From Mesoplasma coleopterae (GTDB taxonomy: Bacteria; Bacillota_I; Bacilli_A; Mycoplasmatales; Mycoplasmataceae), in contig NZ_CP024968.1 in NCBI RefSeq assembly GCF_002804245.1, positions 372,001 to 436,000 of the forward strand: a stretch of DNA of 64,000 nt, given 5' to 3'. Made by a program: the position numbers and the translations under genes. This document shows positions 9,756 to 19,532 of the stretch, piece after piece. Under the pieces are notes generated by a model. The model had not been told where the DNA came from and ran no database searches. It saw only the letters and a program-made list of their open reading frames with translations. How positions within the stretch are numbered: position 1 is the first letter of the stretch; every line of letters starts with the position of its first letter.

Positions 9756-11987
9756 ATGAACGAAATATTAACTTTTAGAGGGTATGTTGTTAAATATGGT
9801 TTTTCAAACGATGCTGGGTGAGGAACTGGTACATTTGCAAGTGAAGATAATTTAAAACAGCATATGAGCATTAAAGGCTCAATAACTAGTATGGATAAAA
9901 AAACTTTATATGAAATAACTGGTTATTTTGAAGAACATCCACGTTATGGTAAAAGTTTCAACGTTCAAACTTATCGAAAAGCACCCATTCATTCAACTAA
10001 AGAACAAGTTAAATTTTTAGCAGGTCCAGCATTTCCTGGAGTAGGAGATAAAACAGCTGAAATCATAATAAATCATTTAGGTGATAAAGCTATTACTAAG
10101 TTAGTAAAAGATATTAATTTATTAAATGAAATACCTGGTTTAAATCCAATTTATATTCCAATTATTAAAAAAGGTATTGAAGAAAACATTAGACAAGAAG
10201 GGCAAGAAAGATTAAGATACATCTTTTTTGAAAACAATCTTAAAACTTCAATTCTTGATTGAATGGATAATCACTTTGATCAAGATAATGATATTATTGA
10301 AAATATTTTTTCAAATTCATTTTTATCATTTGCAAAAGACAAAGAAATAGCTTCATTTGATGAACTAGATAAAGTTGCTGTTCATTTTGGCTTAGAATTA
10401 CATTCACCAGAAAGAATTGCATATTGAGCATGAAAGTTAGCAGATGATTTCTTATTTGCTTCTGGAGATAGTTATACAAATAAGGATTACTTATCAAGAA
10501 GTTTAATGCGTAAGTTAAAAATACAAGATACAGAACTTTTATTTGAAGGTATTTTATACGCTAAAGAAAAAGGTATTTTAAAATTAACTAAAAATCGTAT
10601 CTACACAGAAGAATCATGAAGAGAAGAACAAATTATCGCAGATAACATAATTAAGCTTAATATACCCACTAAAAACGTGAATAAAGAGGGTATATCATGA
10701 GAAATAGATCAAATAGAACAAGAAATTGCTTATGAGAATAAAATTAAAGATTTTAAGTTTGATGAAAAACAAAGAGAAGCCTTAGAGTTATTTGCTAATA
10801 ATAAACTTTCAATTATTACTGGAGGACCAGGGACAGGGAAAACAACTTTAATTAAAGGAATAGTTAAGTTATTTAATCGTATGAGTGGAACTGAAGATTA
10901 TGCAATAGCCACTCCAACTGGAAGAGCAGCAGCAAGAATCAGAGAAACATACAAAAAATCATATGCTACAACTATTCATAAATTACTAGAAGCTAAAGAA
11001 TTAAATAAATTTCAAATTACACAAAACAATCCTTTAAATCAAAAATTAGTAATTTTGGATGAATGTTCAATGATTGATAATAAGTTATTTGCAAGTTTCA
11101 TTCAATCATGTGATCGTGTTAGAAAAGTTGTATTAGTAGGAGATGCTAATCAATTGCCAAGTGTAGGTTATGGAAATACTTTTGCTGATTTATTGGAATT
11201 AGATTTTTTAAAAACAATTAAATTAGATACAGTGCATAGACAAAAAAATGGAAATGGGATAGTTGATTTAGCATATAAAGTTTTAAATGAGACATTAGAA
11301 ATAAGCGATTTAGAATCTATGAGCAATGTTGAAATTAATTTTGACTACAATAATCAAAATACAATGAATAAAGTAACTGAGTTGGTAGGTCAACATTGAG
11401 ATGAATTAGAGAAAAAAGCTAACCACTTACAAGTGATATGTCCAATGTATGGTGGTAGTTTAGGAATTGATGAAATTAATGCGCAAATTCAAAATGAATT
11501 TAACGAGAATGTTAAAGATAAAAAGAAAGTATATGATCGAGGAGATTATCGATTCGTAGTTGATGATAAGATTATGTTCTTGAAAAATGATACTGATTTA
11601 GATTTAGCTAATGGTGATGTTGGAAAGATTATTAAAATAAACTATAACGCAATTGGTAAGTTAAAAGATGTTTTAACAGAATTTAATGATAAAGAAATAT
11701 TATTACAACCTAAAAACTTTAGTGATGTAAAATTATCTTATGCAACTAGTGTGCATAAGACTCAAGGTAGTGAATATAATAATGTTTTATTAGTCATTGA
11801 TAATCCCAAATATAATTCGGGTTTTATTAATAAAACATTGATATATACTGCTGTAACAAGAGCCAAAGATAAAATTGTAATTTTAGGTGATAGTGATTTA
11901 TTCTTTAATGCAATTAAAATAACTCCACCAAGAAGAAATACAACTTTAATTGAAGCAATTTTAGAAAAGAGAGAAATAAATGGGTAA
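9756..11987 (+). CDS. recD2: RecD2-type ATP-dependent DNA helicase, 743 aa
   Basis: SF1B helicase moving 5'-3' on DNA, for replication-fork and mismatch-linked repair in organisms without RecBCD. The N-terminal OB-like region and helix-hairpin-helix stretch (PGVGDKTAEIIINHLGDKA) are followed by Walker A GGPGTGKTT (K362), DECSM (motif II), VGDANQLPSVGYG (motif III) and the C-terminal SYATSVHKTQGSEYNNV and YTAVTRAK motifs. Length fits the family. An AAGGTGA Shine-Dalgarno precedes the ATG. Its last 8 bases overlap the start of the next gene, so the two are translationally coupled. Many TGA Trp codons. Confidence 0.95.
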
Positions 11988-12615
11988 AAAACAAACATAC
12001 TTAAAGTACTTAGCAACAACTTCAGGATTATTTTTCTTAAGTACGTTGCTTGTTAAATATTTTGATTTTAAAAAAGGTGTTTTTAATGGAAACACAACAG
12101 GTTTATTAGTAACTGAAATAATACTATTTTTAATTGGTGGCTTATTATTAGGTTTTTATTGATTTGTTAAATTCTATGATCTGAAAAAAGAAAAAGAATA
12201 CGTAATGAATAAAAAAGAAAAAATTTACTTTATAAGTGCTTTAGGGCTTTATATATTAAGTTTTTTATTAACTATGATATTTATTATAGTTGCTCATAGC
12301 ATGGCAGAAATAACTGTATTATTTTTTGTAATGTTAGTATTTATTTTATTAGGTTTAATAGTTGGTTCGGTATTTGAAATGATTAGTCGTTTAGGATATC
12401 AAAGTCATATGGCTAGAAAAGAATATGACGAATCACAAATCCTTAAAAAAGAACGCATCAAAAAAATGATTTCAGAAGATAATACTATTACTGAGGATGA
12501 AGCAAAAATGATAGTTAATACTAATAAGAAAAGAACAAAAGAAGCAGAACAATTATTAAAAGCAGATATTGTTAAAAAGAAAAAAGAAAAAGACACTAAT
12601 CCTTTTAAAGATTAA
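11980..12615 (+). CDS. Four-TM membrane protein with charged tail, 211 aa
   Basis: Unrecognised. Four hydrophobic segments at about residues 10-28, 40-60, 80-105 and 110-132, then a highly charged cytoplasmic tail (Lys/Glu-rich, about 70 residues) ending NPFKD. Overlaps the end of recD2 by 8 bases, so it is translated with it. One TGA at the end of TM2 is read as Trp. The stop codon lies inside the terminator hairpin. No function can be assigned. Confidence 0.8.
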
Positions 12616-12626
12616 TGTCTTTTTTA
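12588..12626 (+). terminator. Terminator of recD2 operon
   Basis: 14-base arms 12588-12601 and 12610-12623 with one mismatch, embracing the stop codon, then a T-run. The A-rich left flank could also serve the convergent minus-strand lipoprotein operon ending at 12633. Confidence 0.8.
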
Positions 12627-12632
12627 TTGTGA

Positions 12633-14651
12633 TTATTTCATACTAATTGCTGTTATTGAATATTTATTTTTTACTACATCAATTTTAATAGTTATAGTTT
12701 TATTATTAATTATATATTCAAATGTATTATGATCTATTTGTTTTTCACTACTTACCTCAACTAAATTAAATTTTGCTTGCATATCTTCTTTTAATTTTGC
12801 TTGCATATCTTTAAATTCTCCAGTTTTTACATTAAGTGCATTAAACAATCCATTGCTTCCTTTTGTATCATTTAAAATTCTATTTAAATAATCAAAAAAT
12901 GAACCTGATTTAATGAATACGTCTTCATCATTTTTTGAAGGTCTTATATAACCTAGTTTAGTTAGCAATTCTTTTGGATTTTCTTGAGCAACCTTAATAA
13001 CACCTTGTAATTGATTAATTAAATCAGATAAATTTTTAAAATCTAACTTCAATGAATCATTATTTTCTGTTGTTGTCAAATATGTTAAACGGTTTAGTAG
13101 TGTTCTTATTGTGTAATCTCCGCTTATAGGAAATCCTAATATATTAACTTTTTTGCCTGGATTTAGTTGTTTATCCATAAAAGGATTTAAAAAACTTTCT
13201 CAAGCAACATCTCACGGATTTAATAAGACACCTTTGTTCATTAAATCAATAATTAAATTTGCTGTTTTTTCATTAATCGTTCCTACAGCTACTGCAGCTT
13301 TTAAAGCTGTTGTAATTAAAGGTTTAATTACTTTTTCACTAAGTTTACCAACAATATTGTTATTTGAACTTACTAATCCTAAACCACCAACTAGCATACT
13401 ACCAATTGGTTTTTCTGGAATAGATGTTCCGTTTAAAATGGCTTTAAATACTCCACTTAGTCCAACATCATCATAAACTTTATTAGTAAAGTTTGAAATA
13501 AATCCATCTATATCTGGAATAGGTAATGAACCAGCTACTTGTTTATAGTTTTTTTGCCCTCTAAATAAAAATTGTAGTAAGTTTTGTAATTCTTTACCAT
13601 TTTTATCGTTAAAAGCTTTGTCTAAATATTTAATAAAATTTTTAATATCTAATTCATTATTTACTTTTTCATATTTAGTATTTCTAATTTTTTGTAATTC
13701 ATCTCATGATAATTCTTTAATTGGATCCTGTGTATTTTCAATAACTGTAAGTCTTTGTGCAGCAAAATTATTTAAATAAATAACCATAACTCTTGCAAAG
13801 TTTATTACTCCGCATAAAGCATCCCAGTTATCTACTATGTTTAAATTTATATTAGATTGTTTTGGTAGGTCTTGCATAGCAAGAACAACTCCGTTTAAAG
13901 CAGATGCTCTTCATTTATTTGCCTCATCAGATGATGAATTCTTGTATCTTTGATCTTTACCTGCAAAAATATTTAAAGCATTTCCAAAATCTACAATAGC
14001 TGAATTTAAAACTTCTTCCATTGTATAATTTTTGTATTTATCTTTTGGAGGATTTAATGCCTCGGCTAGTTTTTTAATATTAGCATCTGGTAATAAAGCA
14101 GCAGCATAATCTAAAATTCCCTGATCTGAAATTATTTGAGGCATTACATTAATACCTAAATCTACCAAATATAAAACCAATTCAATAATTTGACCATTAT
14201 TTATAAATGAAATTAAAGTCGGATAAATACCTGATAAGTTCATTAATAAATTTGGATTTTTAGGAGCTTGACCTGCTACTATTTTTATTTCACTTTTATC
14301 TTTTAATTTACTATTTATAATTTGATCACCAAAATAAACTGACTGAATATCTGAAATACGTGATGTATTATCAATTCCATTTTTTCCAGAAGCTTCAGCT
14401 GACTTATCTAATTCCTTAATTCATTTATTTTTAATCATATTTTCATAAACAAAATTAAAATCATAATTTATTGTTTTGTCAGAATTTAGATAATAAGCTT
14501 TTGAAACTTGTTTTAATAAAATATTTATATCTTGTGAATCATAAACAGCAGGTTTTTTTGCTTTAGGTTGTATTTGACTACAAGCAATAAGAGAAGCTGA
14601 AGCTGAAGCTGTTAAAGTTATTGCAGCTAATAAAGAAATTAATTTTCTCAT
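12633..14651 (-). CDS. MOLPALP-family-like lipoprotein, 672 aa
   Basis: Signal peptide of a bacterial lipoprotein: MRKLISLLAA..., with the lipobox SLIAC (Cys24) for diacylglycerol attachment, so it is anchored on the outer face of the membrane. The mature part is long, helical and Asn/Lys-rich, with an early LLKQVSKAYYLN stretch followed by FNFVYENMIKNKW; this is the layout of the large paralogous MOLPALP lipoproteins in Mesoplasma and Spiroplasma (assignment from recall, not a search). Four in-frame segments joined by TGA. It overlaps the preceding esterase gene by 4 bases (ATGA) and is the last gene of a three-gene operon. Function unknown. Confidence 0.75.
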
Positions 14652-15946
14652 TTTTTACTCAACTCCTTTGCATAACCTAAAAGAATATCAGAAACTAATC
14701 TATGAACTTCTTTAGTTGGATGAACAAAATCAGTAAAGAAATAATTTTTCATTGCTTCATCACGATCTGAGATTGTAGTTTGATTTCTGGTTGCTGAAAT
14801 TGTTATATCTAAAGTATTTTTAGCACCAAATACAATGTCACCTTTAAATTCATTAATGACTCCACTAATGTTTTGTAACAAATCAGCATTAGGATTAGTA
14901 TTAAATTTAACTTTTTCATTATTTAATTTAACCTCTATTGATTGACCATTACTATATGCTTCATTAATAATCGCCTCTGAACCATCTAGTGCAACTAAAT
15001 CTTTAAATTGTTTTTCAAGTTCATCAGTTTTTTTGAATAAATCATATAGTTGAATTGAATCTGGATAATAAAGTTCAACTTCATTTAAAACATTCATTAT
15101 TTTTGAATAGTATTCATTACAAATATTAATTATAAAATCAGCCTTTTTTTGTGCTTCAAGATTTTCAGGTTTTTTTGCATCTTCAAAAACATGACGATAT
15201 CTAGGAGGAAAATCCATTCTTGGAGGAGTCATAAAAATAATGTTTTTAATTCCGTTGTTTAAAAGATTAAACAATGCTGTTCTAACTCTATCAACGCTAT
15301 CTTTCATGAATTCTGTTTGTTTTGCTTCATTTCCATAAAATCCAATTAATGAAAATAAATCATTTCCTCCAATTTCAAAGAATACTAAATCATTATTATT
15401 AATTTTGTGTTGAGATATTAATGCTTCTGTTTGTCTATCAATTGTAGCATCATTTAATAATATTCCTGTAGGTAAATCAAGTTTAGCTGCAGTAGCTCCT
15501 CCAACTGAATAATTTTTACCATAATTACTTTCTTCCTTTTTAGATAAAAAGTTACTTGGTTTCATTTCACCAAAACCTAGTTTTTCTGAAAGAATAGTTC
15601 CAGCTGTCATACCATTACTAAATGCAGAATAGTGAGTATTATTTTTTTCATACCCATAGGCACCAGATAAACTCACATTAAGATCAACTAATGAATTTGC
15701 AAACTTAGTTTTAATTAAATTTGATATTCCATCTGTATCACTTAAACTATCACCAACAATATAAAAATTAGTAAATCCATATTTACCTGGTTGACTATCA
15801 TCAATAGCTTTTGATTTATCAATGCCTTTTCCAATTAATAATGGATTATTACGCATTGATTCTTCAGTTTCACCACAACTAACTACACTAGTTACAACAG
15901 GTGTAATTAGTGCAGTAGCTGCCAAAATCGCTAATAATTTTTTCAT
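14648..15946 (-). CDS. SGNH/GDSL-type lipoprotein esterase, 432 aa
   Basis: Secreted lipoprotein (signal MKKLLAILAATALITP..., lipobox SVVSC, Cys24). SGNH-hydrolase blocks are clear: GDSLSD with nucleophile Ser67, GGATAAKL, GGND (block III Gly/Asn) and a C-terminal DFVHPT (Asp/His pair). It should hydrolyse esters, perhaps host or membrane lipids, at the cell surface. A GTG at 15955 is in frame, but the ATG at 15946 gives a canonical MKKLL signal and has AGGTGA six bases upstream, so I prefer it. The upstream gene's TAG ends one base before the ATG, and the downstream gene overlaps by four bases. Confidence 0.9.
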   Translation of the reverse strand: MKKLLAILAATALITPVVTSVVSCGETEESMRNNPLLIGKGIDKSKAIDDSQPGKYGFTNFYIVGDSLSDTDGISNLIKTKFANSLVDLNVSLSGAYGYEKNNTHYSAFSNGMTAGTILSEKLGFGEMKPSNFLSKKEESNYGKNYSVGGATAAKLDLPTGILLNDATIDRQTEALISQHKINNNDLVFFEIGGNDLFSLIGFYGNEAKQTEFMKDSVDRVRTALFNLLNNGIKNIIFMTPPRMDFPPRYRHVFEDAKKPENLEAQKKADFIINICNEYYSKIMNVLNEVELYYPDSIQLYDLFKKTDELEKQFKDLVALDGSEAIINEAYSNGQSIEVKLNNEKVKFNTNPNADLLQNISGVINEFKGDIVFGAKNTLDITISATRNQTTISDRDEAMKNYFFTDFVHPTKEVHRLVSDILLGYAKELSKK

Positions 15947-15947
15947 A

Positions 15948-16868
15948 CTATTCACCTGCGCCTTCTTGAGCTTCAGTCTTTTCTCATTTTTTATATTTTC
16001 ATATTCCTATACCTAAACCTGTAGGAGTTATTATAATAGCTGACAACATAATAATAAAAGTTGCCTGTGCCATTGTTAATCCTCTTGTAAAGTTAGGATG
16101 ATATAAATCATCAATAGTTACATAGTCCGCAACATCATCCGCTTTAAGATTTTTGTTTACAAAAGGATTTTGTAAAGTCTGAATACTAATTGCGTATTTA
16201 ATTGAATCAATTTGTTCATTTAAAAATCATACTTTATTATTTACCAATTTTGTTCCTGGTGATTGTTTAACTTTCATTCCTGTTAAACCAGGTCCAGTAC
16301 TCTGTATTAATTCTTCGTAGTCATCTTGATCTCAAACAGATTGTTGCTTAATTGCATTTTGCTTTAAATCACTTGAAAACATTTCTTTAATTCCATTTTT
16401 ATGGAAAATTCATTGTGTCCCAGTATTAACATAACCATATGATTGGAATTCTTTTGCAATTGCTTGGTCAAATTTAATCATGTCCATAGCTATGTCATAA
16501 AAATCAATTTCTTGTTTTTGATCAATAACAGGTTGTCATTTATTAGTAAATCATTGATTTGTAAAATCAGTATATAAGGGTGTAAATTTTTCTTTTTCTG
16601 CTATGTTATAAGAATCAATTGTTGATATTGCGTCAGCTAAATATGAGCTTTTAATTACATTATCCATGATTGGTTCGTATAATGGACTTTTAGGATCTAA
16701 AACATATTTATCTTTAGGCATTATGACCTGTAATTGTTTTTTAACTGAATTAATAAATCTAATTGATTCAATTCCCACTCCAGGTACTGTTGAAGCAACT
16801 GCTGCAACTCCATATAAAGAAGACAACGCAATAAGTGTTATTCCTTGTTTTTTAAGTCCAAACTTCAT
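15948..16868 (-). CDS. Two-TM membrane protein heading a lipoprotein operon, 306 aa
   Basis: Unrecognised. N-terminal hydrophobic segment (about residues 9-32) without a lipobox, a ~230-residue soluble middle rich in Asp, Lys and aromatic residues, and a C-terminal membrane segment (about 268-289) followed by a short basic/acidic tail. The layout is a surface-exposed loop anchored at both ends. AGGAGA precedes the ATG. First gene of the operon with the SGNH esterase and the MOLPALP-like lipoprotein; the tight packing suggests a joint surface function. Many Trp codons are TGA. Confidence 0.8.
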
Positions 16869-16927
16869 AAAATTTCTCCTAATCCTGATTAGTTACTTCA
16901 TTTTTTATATTAATTATTATTATACAT

Positions 16928-16965
16928 TAAATAATTATGTTTTCAAAACTTTGCTGCTTTACCAA
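16928..16965 (-). pseudogene. Second copy of the dinB 3' end
   Basis: These 38 bases match 18405-18442, the end of dinB, with two substitutions. The two copies are in direct orientation about 1.48 kb apart. The copy includes the region of the dinB stop codon but nothing further upstream of the gene, so it is a scar of duplication or recombination. Confidence 0.75.
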
Positions 16966-16980
16966 AATGTTTATTAAAAT

Positions 16981-17012
16981 AAAAAAAGATGCAAGACAAC
17001 CATGTCTACATC
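16981..17012 (-). terminator. Strong intrinsic terminator
   Basis: Minus strand: 10/11-base stem with four-base loop and one bulged T, then seven T residues (16987-16981). No protein gene ends here, so it terminates either the candidate small RNA or a leader. Confidence 0.75.
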
Positions 17013-17125
17013 ATATTCTTTCTTATAAAACAGCTTGCCGACTAACTGCGCACTATTTTATTCAATTCAAATCAAATCTAAAAAAGTTTTATTTAATTCA
17101 AACTTGATTTGACTGTCTTGAAATT
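16981..17125 (-). ncRNA. Candidate structured small RNA or attenuator
   Basis: On the minus strand a TATAAT box (17134-17129) is followed by about 140 bases ending in a strong hairpin (arms 17012-17003 and 16998-16988) with a seven-base T-run, a textbook intrinsic terminator. Before it, a relatively GC-rich block (17030-17060) can fold into a short stem with a seven-base loop, and an AT-rich inverted repeat lies further upstream. It could be an independent small RNA or a leader/attenuator for the lipoprotein operon starting at 16868. I do not recognise the class. Confidence 0.4.
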
Positions 17126-17374
17126 TAAATTATACATATTATTTTTTAGTTTTTAAAACTAAAGTTAAACTTAATCTTTTCTATAAAGGAAATTTCAAAC
17201 CAAATTCTTCCTCATTTCAATTAAAAACATAATTATTTCTTTTTCTTGAGTTGATAAGATAATTGATTTGTTTCTTTAATATTTGACATGAAAAAATGTA
17301 TGGATTTTAAATGATAATTTGCTTTTTTGTCATTTTGTATACTTAGAGAGAATTATATTCATAAACTAAAATGC

Positions 17375-17472
17375 TTAGGTTATTTTAAGTCCTGCAATAT
17401 CACCAAAATTACTAGGTCTATATTTTCGATATAACTCTTTATTTTGTTCGATAAATCCTCTTTTAATAAATA
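17375..17472 (-). pseudogene. dnaX: 5' fragment of dnaX
   Basis: On the minus strand a ribosome-binding site (AGAGGA) is followed by ATC where a start ATG should be, then a frame reading EQNKELYRKYRPSNFGDIAG, which is the conserved N-terminus of DNA polymerase III gamma/tau (DnaX). A stop follows four residues later at 17375. Only about 22 codons of dnaX remain and no ATP-binding site is present, so it cannot be functional. It is a partial copy whose start codon has mutated, presumably from a dnaX gene outside this window. Confidence 0.75.
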
Positions 17473-17575
17473 CGTATTTATTATTAATTTTATTATTTTA
17501 AAAGTATTAATATACTGATTAGAAATTGAATAAACCTAAAATTAAAAAATGTTGTTTATAAACTAAAGAAAAATT

Positions 17576-18037
17576 TTATCTATAAACAACTTCAAATTCC
17601 TCAAAAAGTATATCCATGTCTTCTGTGAAATTTAAATTATATCTTTTAAAAACACTTGTAAAAAATCTTCTATGTTCTTCTTTTCAAGATTCAAGATTTT
17701 CATCTTCACCTTCTAGTTTACAAATATCATAATTCATTTCATTAAATTTTATATATCTTACATTAGTTGTTTTAATGATGCACTTTGGATTACGCAATGA
17801 ATCAGTTACTATTGCATAATCACCTACCCTTGGTTCTTCTTCATTATCCTTTTCATATTGAAAAAGTGCTGATGAAGTAGCTTTTTTCTTTCCTTCTAGA
17901 ACTAATTTAAGTAGTTCTTTGTAAGTTCTTTCATCATAACCAAAACAAAAGTCTTCTTTGTAATTTAAATCTTGATCAGCATTTGTATCAAGTTTAAATT
18001 TCTCTCAATATTCTCTGATTTTTTGTTCCATTTTCAT
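17576..18037 (-). CDS. ASCH-domain protein, 153 aa
   Basis: Small soluble protein of the ASCH (PUA-like) superfamily. The visible signature is GKKKATSSALFQYE, then PRVGDYAIVTDSLRNPKCIIKTTNV, then an acidic EGEDENLESWKEEHRRFF block; this order is that of stand-alone ASCH proteins thought to bind RNA or nucleotides. Two TGA codons (Trp10 and the Trp in LESW) hide it from standard-code ORF calling. A second in-frame ATG lies two codons in (18031). The Shine-Dalgarno is weak (AAGAG). It lies alone in a decayed zone between remnants of dnaX and dinB. Precise role unknown. Confidence 0.8.
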
Positions 18038-18072
18038 TAATTGCTCTTAATTCTTTCTATATAAATAATATC

Positions 18073-18094
18073 AAAAAAGAAGCCTAAGCTCCTT
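18073..18094 (-). terminator. Intrinsic terminator
   Basis: Minus strand: AAGGAGC / GCTTCTT stem (one G-U pair), four-base loop, then a T-run. Probably the terminator of the long dinB operon, 310 bases past the dinB stop, or of a short transcript in between. Confidence 0.65.
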
Positions 18095-18157
18095 TTTCTT
18101 TAGGGCATATCACTTACTTAATTAATTTTTAATCTTCGGTTTTCCCTTAGATTACCT

Positions 18158-18289
18158 TTATTGTAACATAAAAGCTTTTTTATCTGTTTGTAACTTCCAT
18201 ATTGATTTCTCATTATTTTCAACTCAATTTGTGCAAATTTTATTTAATTCTTTTGTATGTCTTAATTTTGCCCTTTTGTGTTCATTTCT
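18158..18289 (-). pseudogene. Coding-like fragment without start
   Basis: A 43-codon frame (both a TGA and a TGG Trp) that looks protein-like: Lys/Arg-rich start, then ELNKICTNWVENN and KSIWKLQTDKKAFMLQ before the stop. No start codon or ribosome-binding site. Probably the C-terminus of a lost gene; family not recognised. Confidence 0.3.
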
Positions 18290-18403
18290 TTAACAGATTA
18301 TAGATTAATTAAAGCTATAATTAATAAAAAAAACAAACTTATTCTAATAATATTTTGCACTAACTACTCAACTTGTCCTTAGATTTATTTTACTTTATAA
18401 AAA

Positions 18404-19516
18404 TTAAATAATTATGTTTTCAAAAGTTTGCTGTTTTACCAATTTGTCTTTTTCTAGTAAATTTGTTACCCCAATACCAATTAATGATATAGATTCACCT
18501 TCATAAATATCATCTAAAACTGTTTTTACTGTTGAATAAATTTTTTCTAAACTATCAGTATATTCTATAAAAGTTTCACTATATGATTTTCGCTTCTTAT
18601 GCTCTTTTTTATCAAAATTTATTTCTTGATTATAAAACTTTATAGATAGTGAAACAGTTTTAGCAAGTAGGTTATTATTTTGCATTCTAATCACTACTTT
18701 TTCAGCTAATCTAAATAAAACTTCCTCAATTTCTTCAATAGACATATTTCTTTTTTCAAAAGTCTTTTCTTTTGAAATTGATTTCATCGATGTATCTCAA
18801 TAAGCTATTTCGTTATTTTTTATTCCGTTAAGTTTTTGAAACATTTTTTGTCCAACTAGTCCAAAAGTATTTTCAATAATTTTTTCATCAAGTTTAATGA
18901 AGTCATTTACAGTTTCTACATTTAATTTTTCCATTTTTTCTAATGATGAAACTCCAACTCCAATAACATCTTTTATTGGTTTATTTCAAATTAGAGTTTT
19001 GTAATTTTCTTTAGTTATAATAGTAATTCCATTTGGCTTTTTCATATCACTACCCATTTTTGCAAATAATCTAGTAAAACTAACACCAATACTACATGTT
19101 AAACCTGTTTCTTGATAAACTGCAGTTTGAATAGCCAAACTAAGATTTTTAACATTACCATATTTTTTTCAAATATTAGTAGCATCAATAAAACATTCAT
19201 CTATTCCTAGTATTTCGACTTTATAAGTAAATTGTTCTTTAATTAAGTTAAAAATTCTTTCGCTATATTCTTCATACAAATCTCTATTACCTTCTTTAAT
19301 TATTAATTCACCATAAGCTAGTTTTTTTGCTTCAAATATAGGTGTTCCTGCCTTTATTCCGTATTTTCTAGCATCATATGAAGCAGCAACAATAATGCTT
19401 TTATCGTTATTACGTGCAACAACAACTGGTTTATTTTTTAATGTTTTATCATGAGCTTGTTCACAACTTGCAAAAAAAGCATCCATATCAAGATGCAAAA
19501 TTACTTTTTGATTCAT
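18404..19516 (-). CDS. dinB: Y-family DNA polymerase (Pol IV-like), 370 aa
   Basis: Translesion DNA polymerase. Metal-binding carboxylates are visible: LDMDAFFASCEQ (Asp residues 9 and 11) and GIDECFID (Asp/Glu near residue 107), with YDARKYGI between them. HhH region and little-finger domain follow, then a C-terminal tail that could carry a sliding-clamp contact. GGGAGG Shine-Dalgarno, which itself overlaps the stop of tlyA. Last gene of the ribF-nfo-nusB-xse-tlyA operon, so repair functions are co-expressed. Its 3' end is duplicated at 16928-16965. Confidence 0.9.
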
Positions 19517-19532
19517 GTGGATGCCTCCCTTT

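Larger units (their letters stand above)
16869..17375. other. Gene-poor decayed stretch
   Basis: About 500 bases without an intact gene. It holds the promoter region of the lipoprotein operon, a second copy of the dinB 3' end (16928-16965), a strong minus-strand terminator hairpin (16981-17012) and a TATAAT box on the minus strand (17129-17134) that could start a small RNA. The rest, 17135-17375, shows nothing I can name. Confidence 0.6.
18038..18403 (-). other. Non-coding or remnant stretch between ASCH gene and dinB
   Basis: No intact gene. It contains a minus-strand terminator at 18073-18094 and a 43-codon open frame without start (18158-18289, described separately). The remaining AT-rich sequence, 18290-18403, shows nothing recognisable. 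Confidence 0.6.

Noticed and set aside
17041-17125. tRNA-like or purine-riboswitch element.
   Set aside because: No cloverleaf or T-arm, and the stem/loop lengths do not fit a purine aptamer, so only a generic small-RNA candidate is reported.
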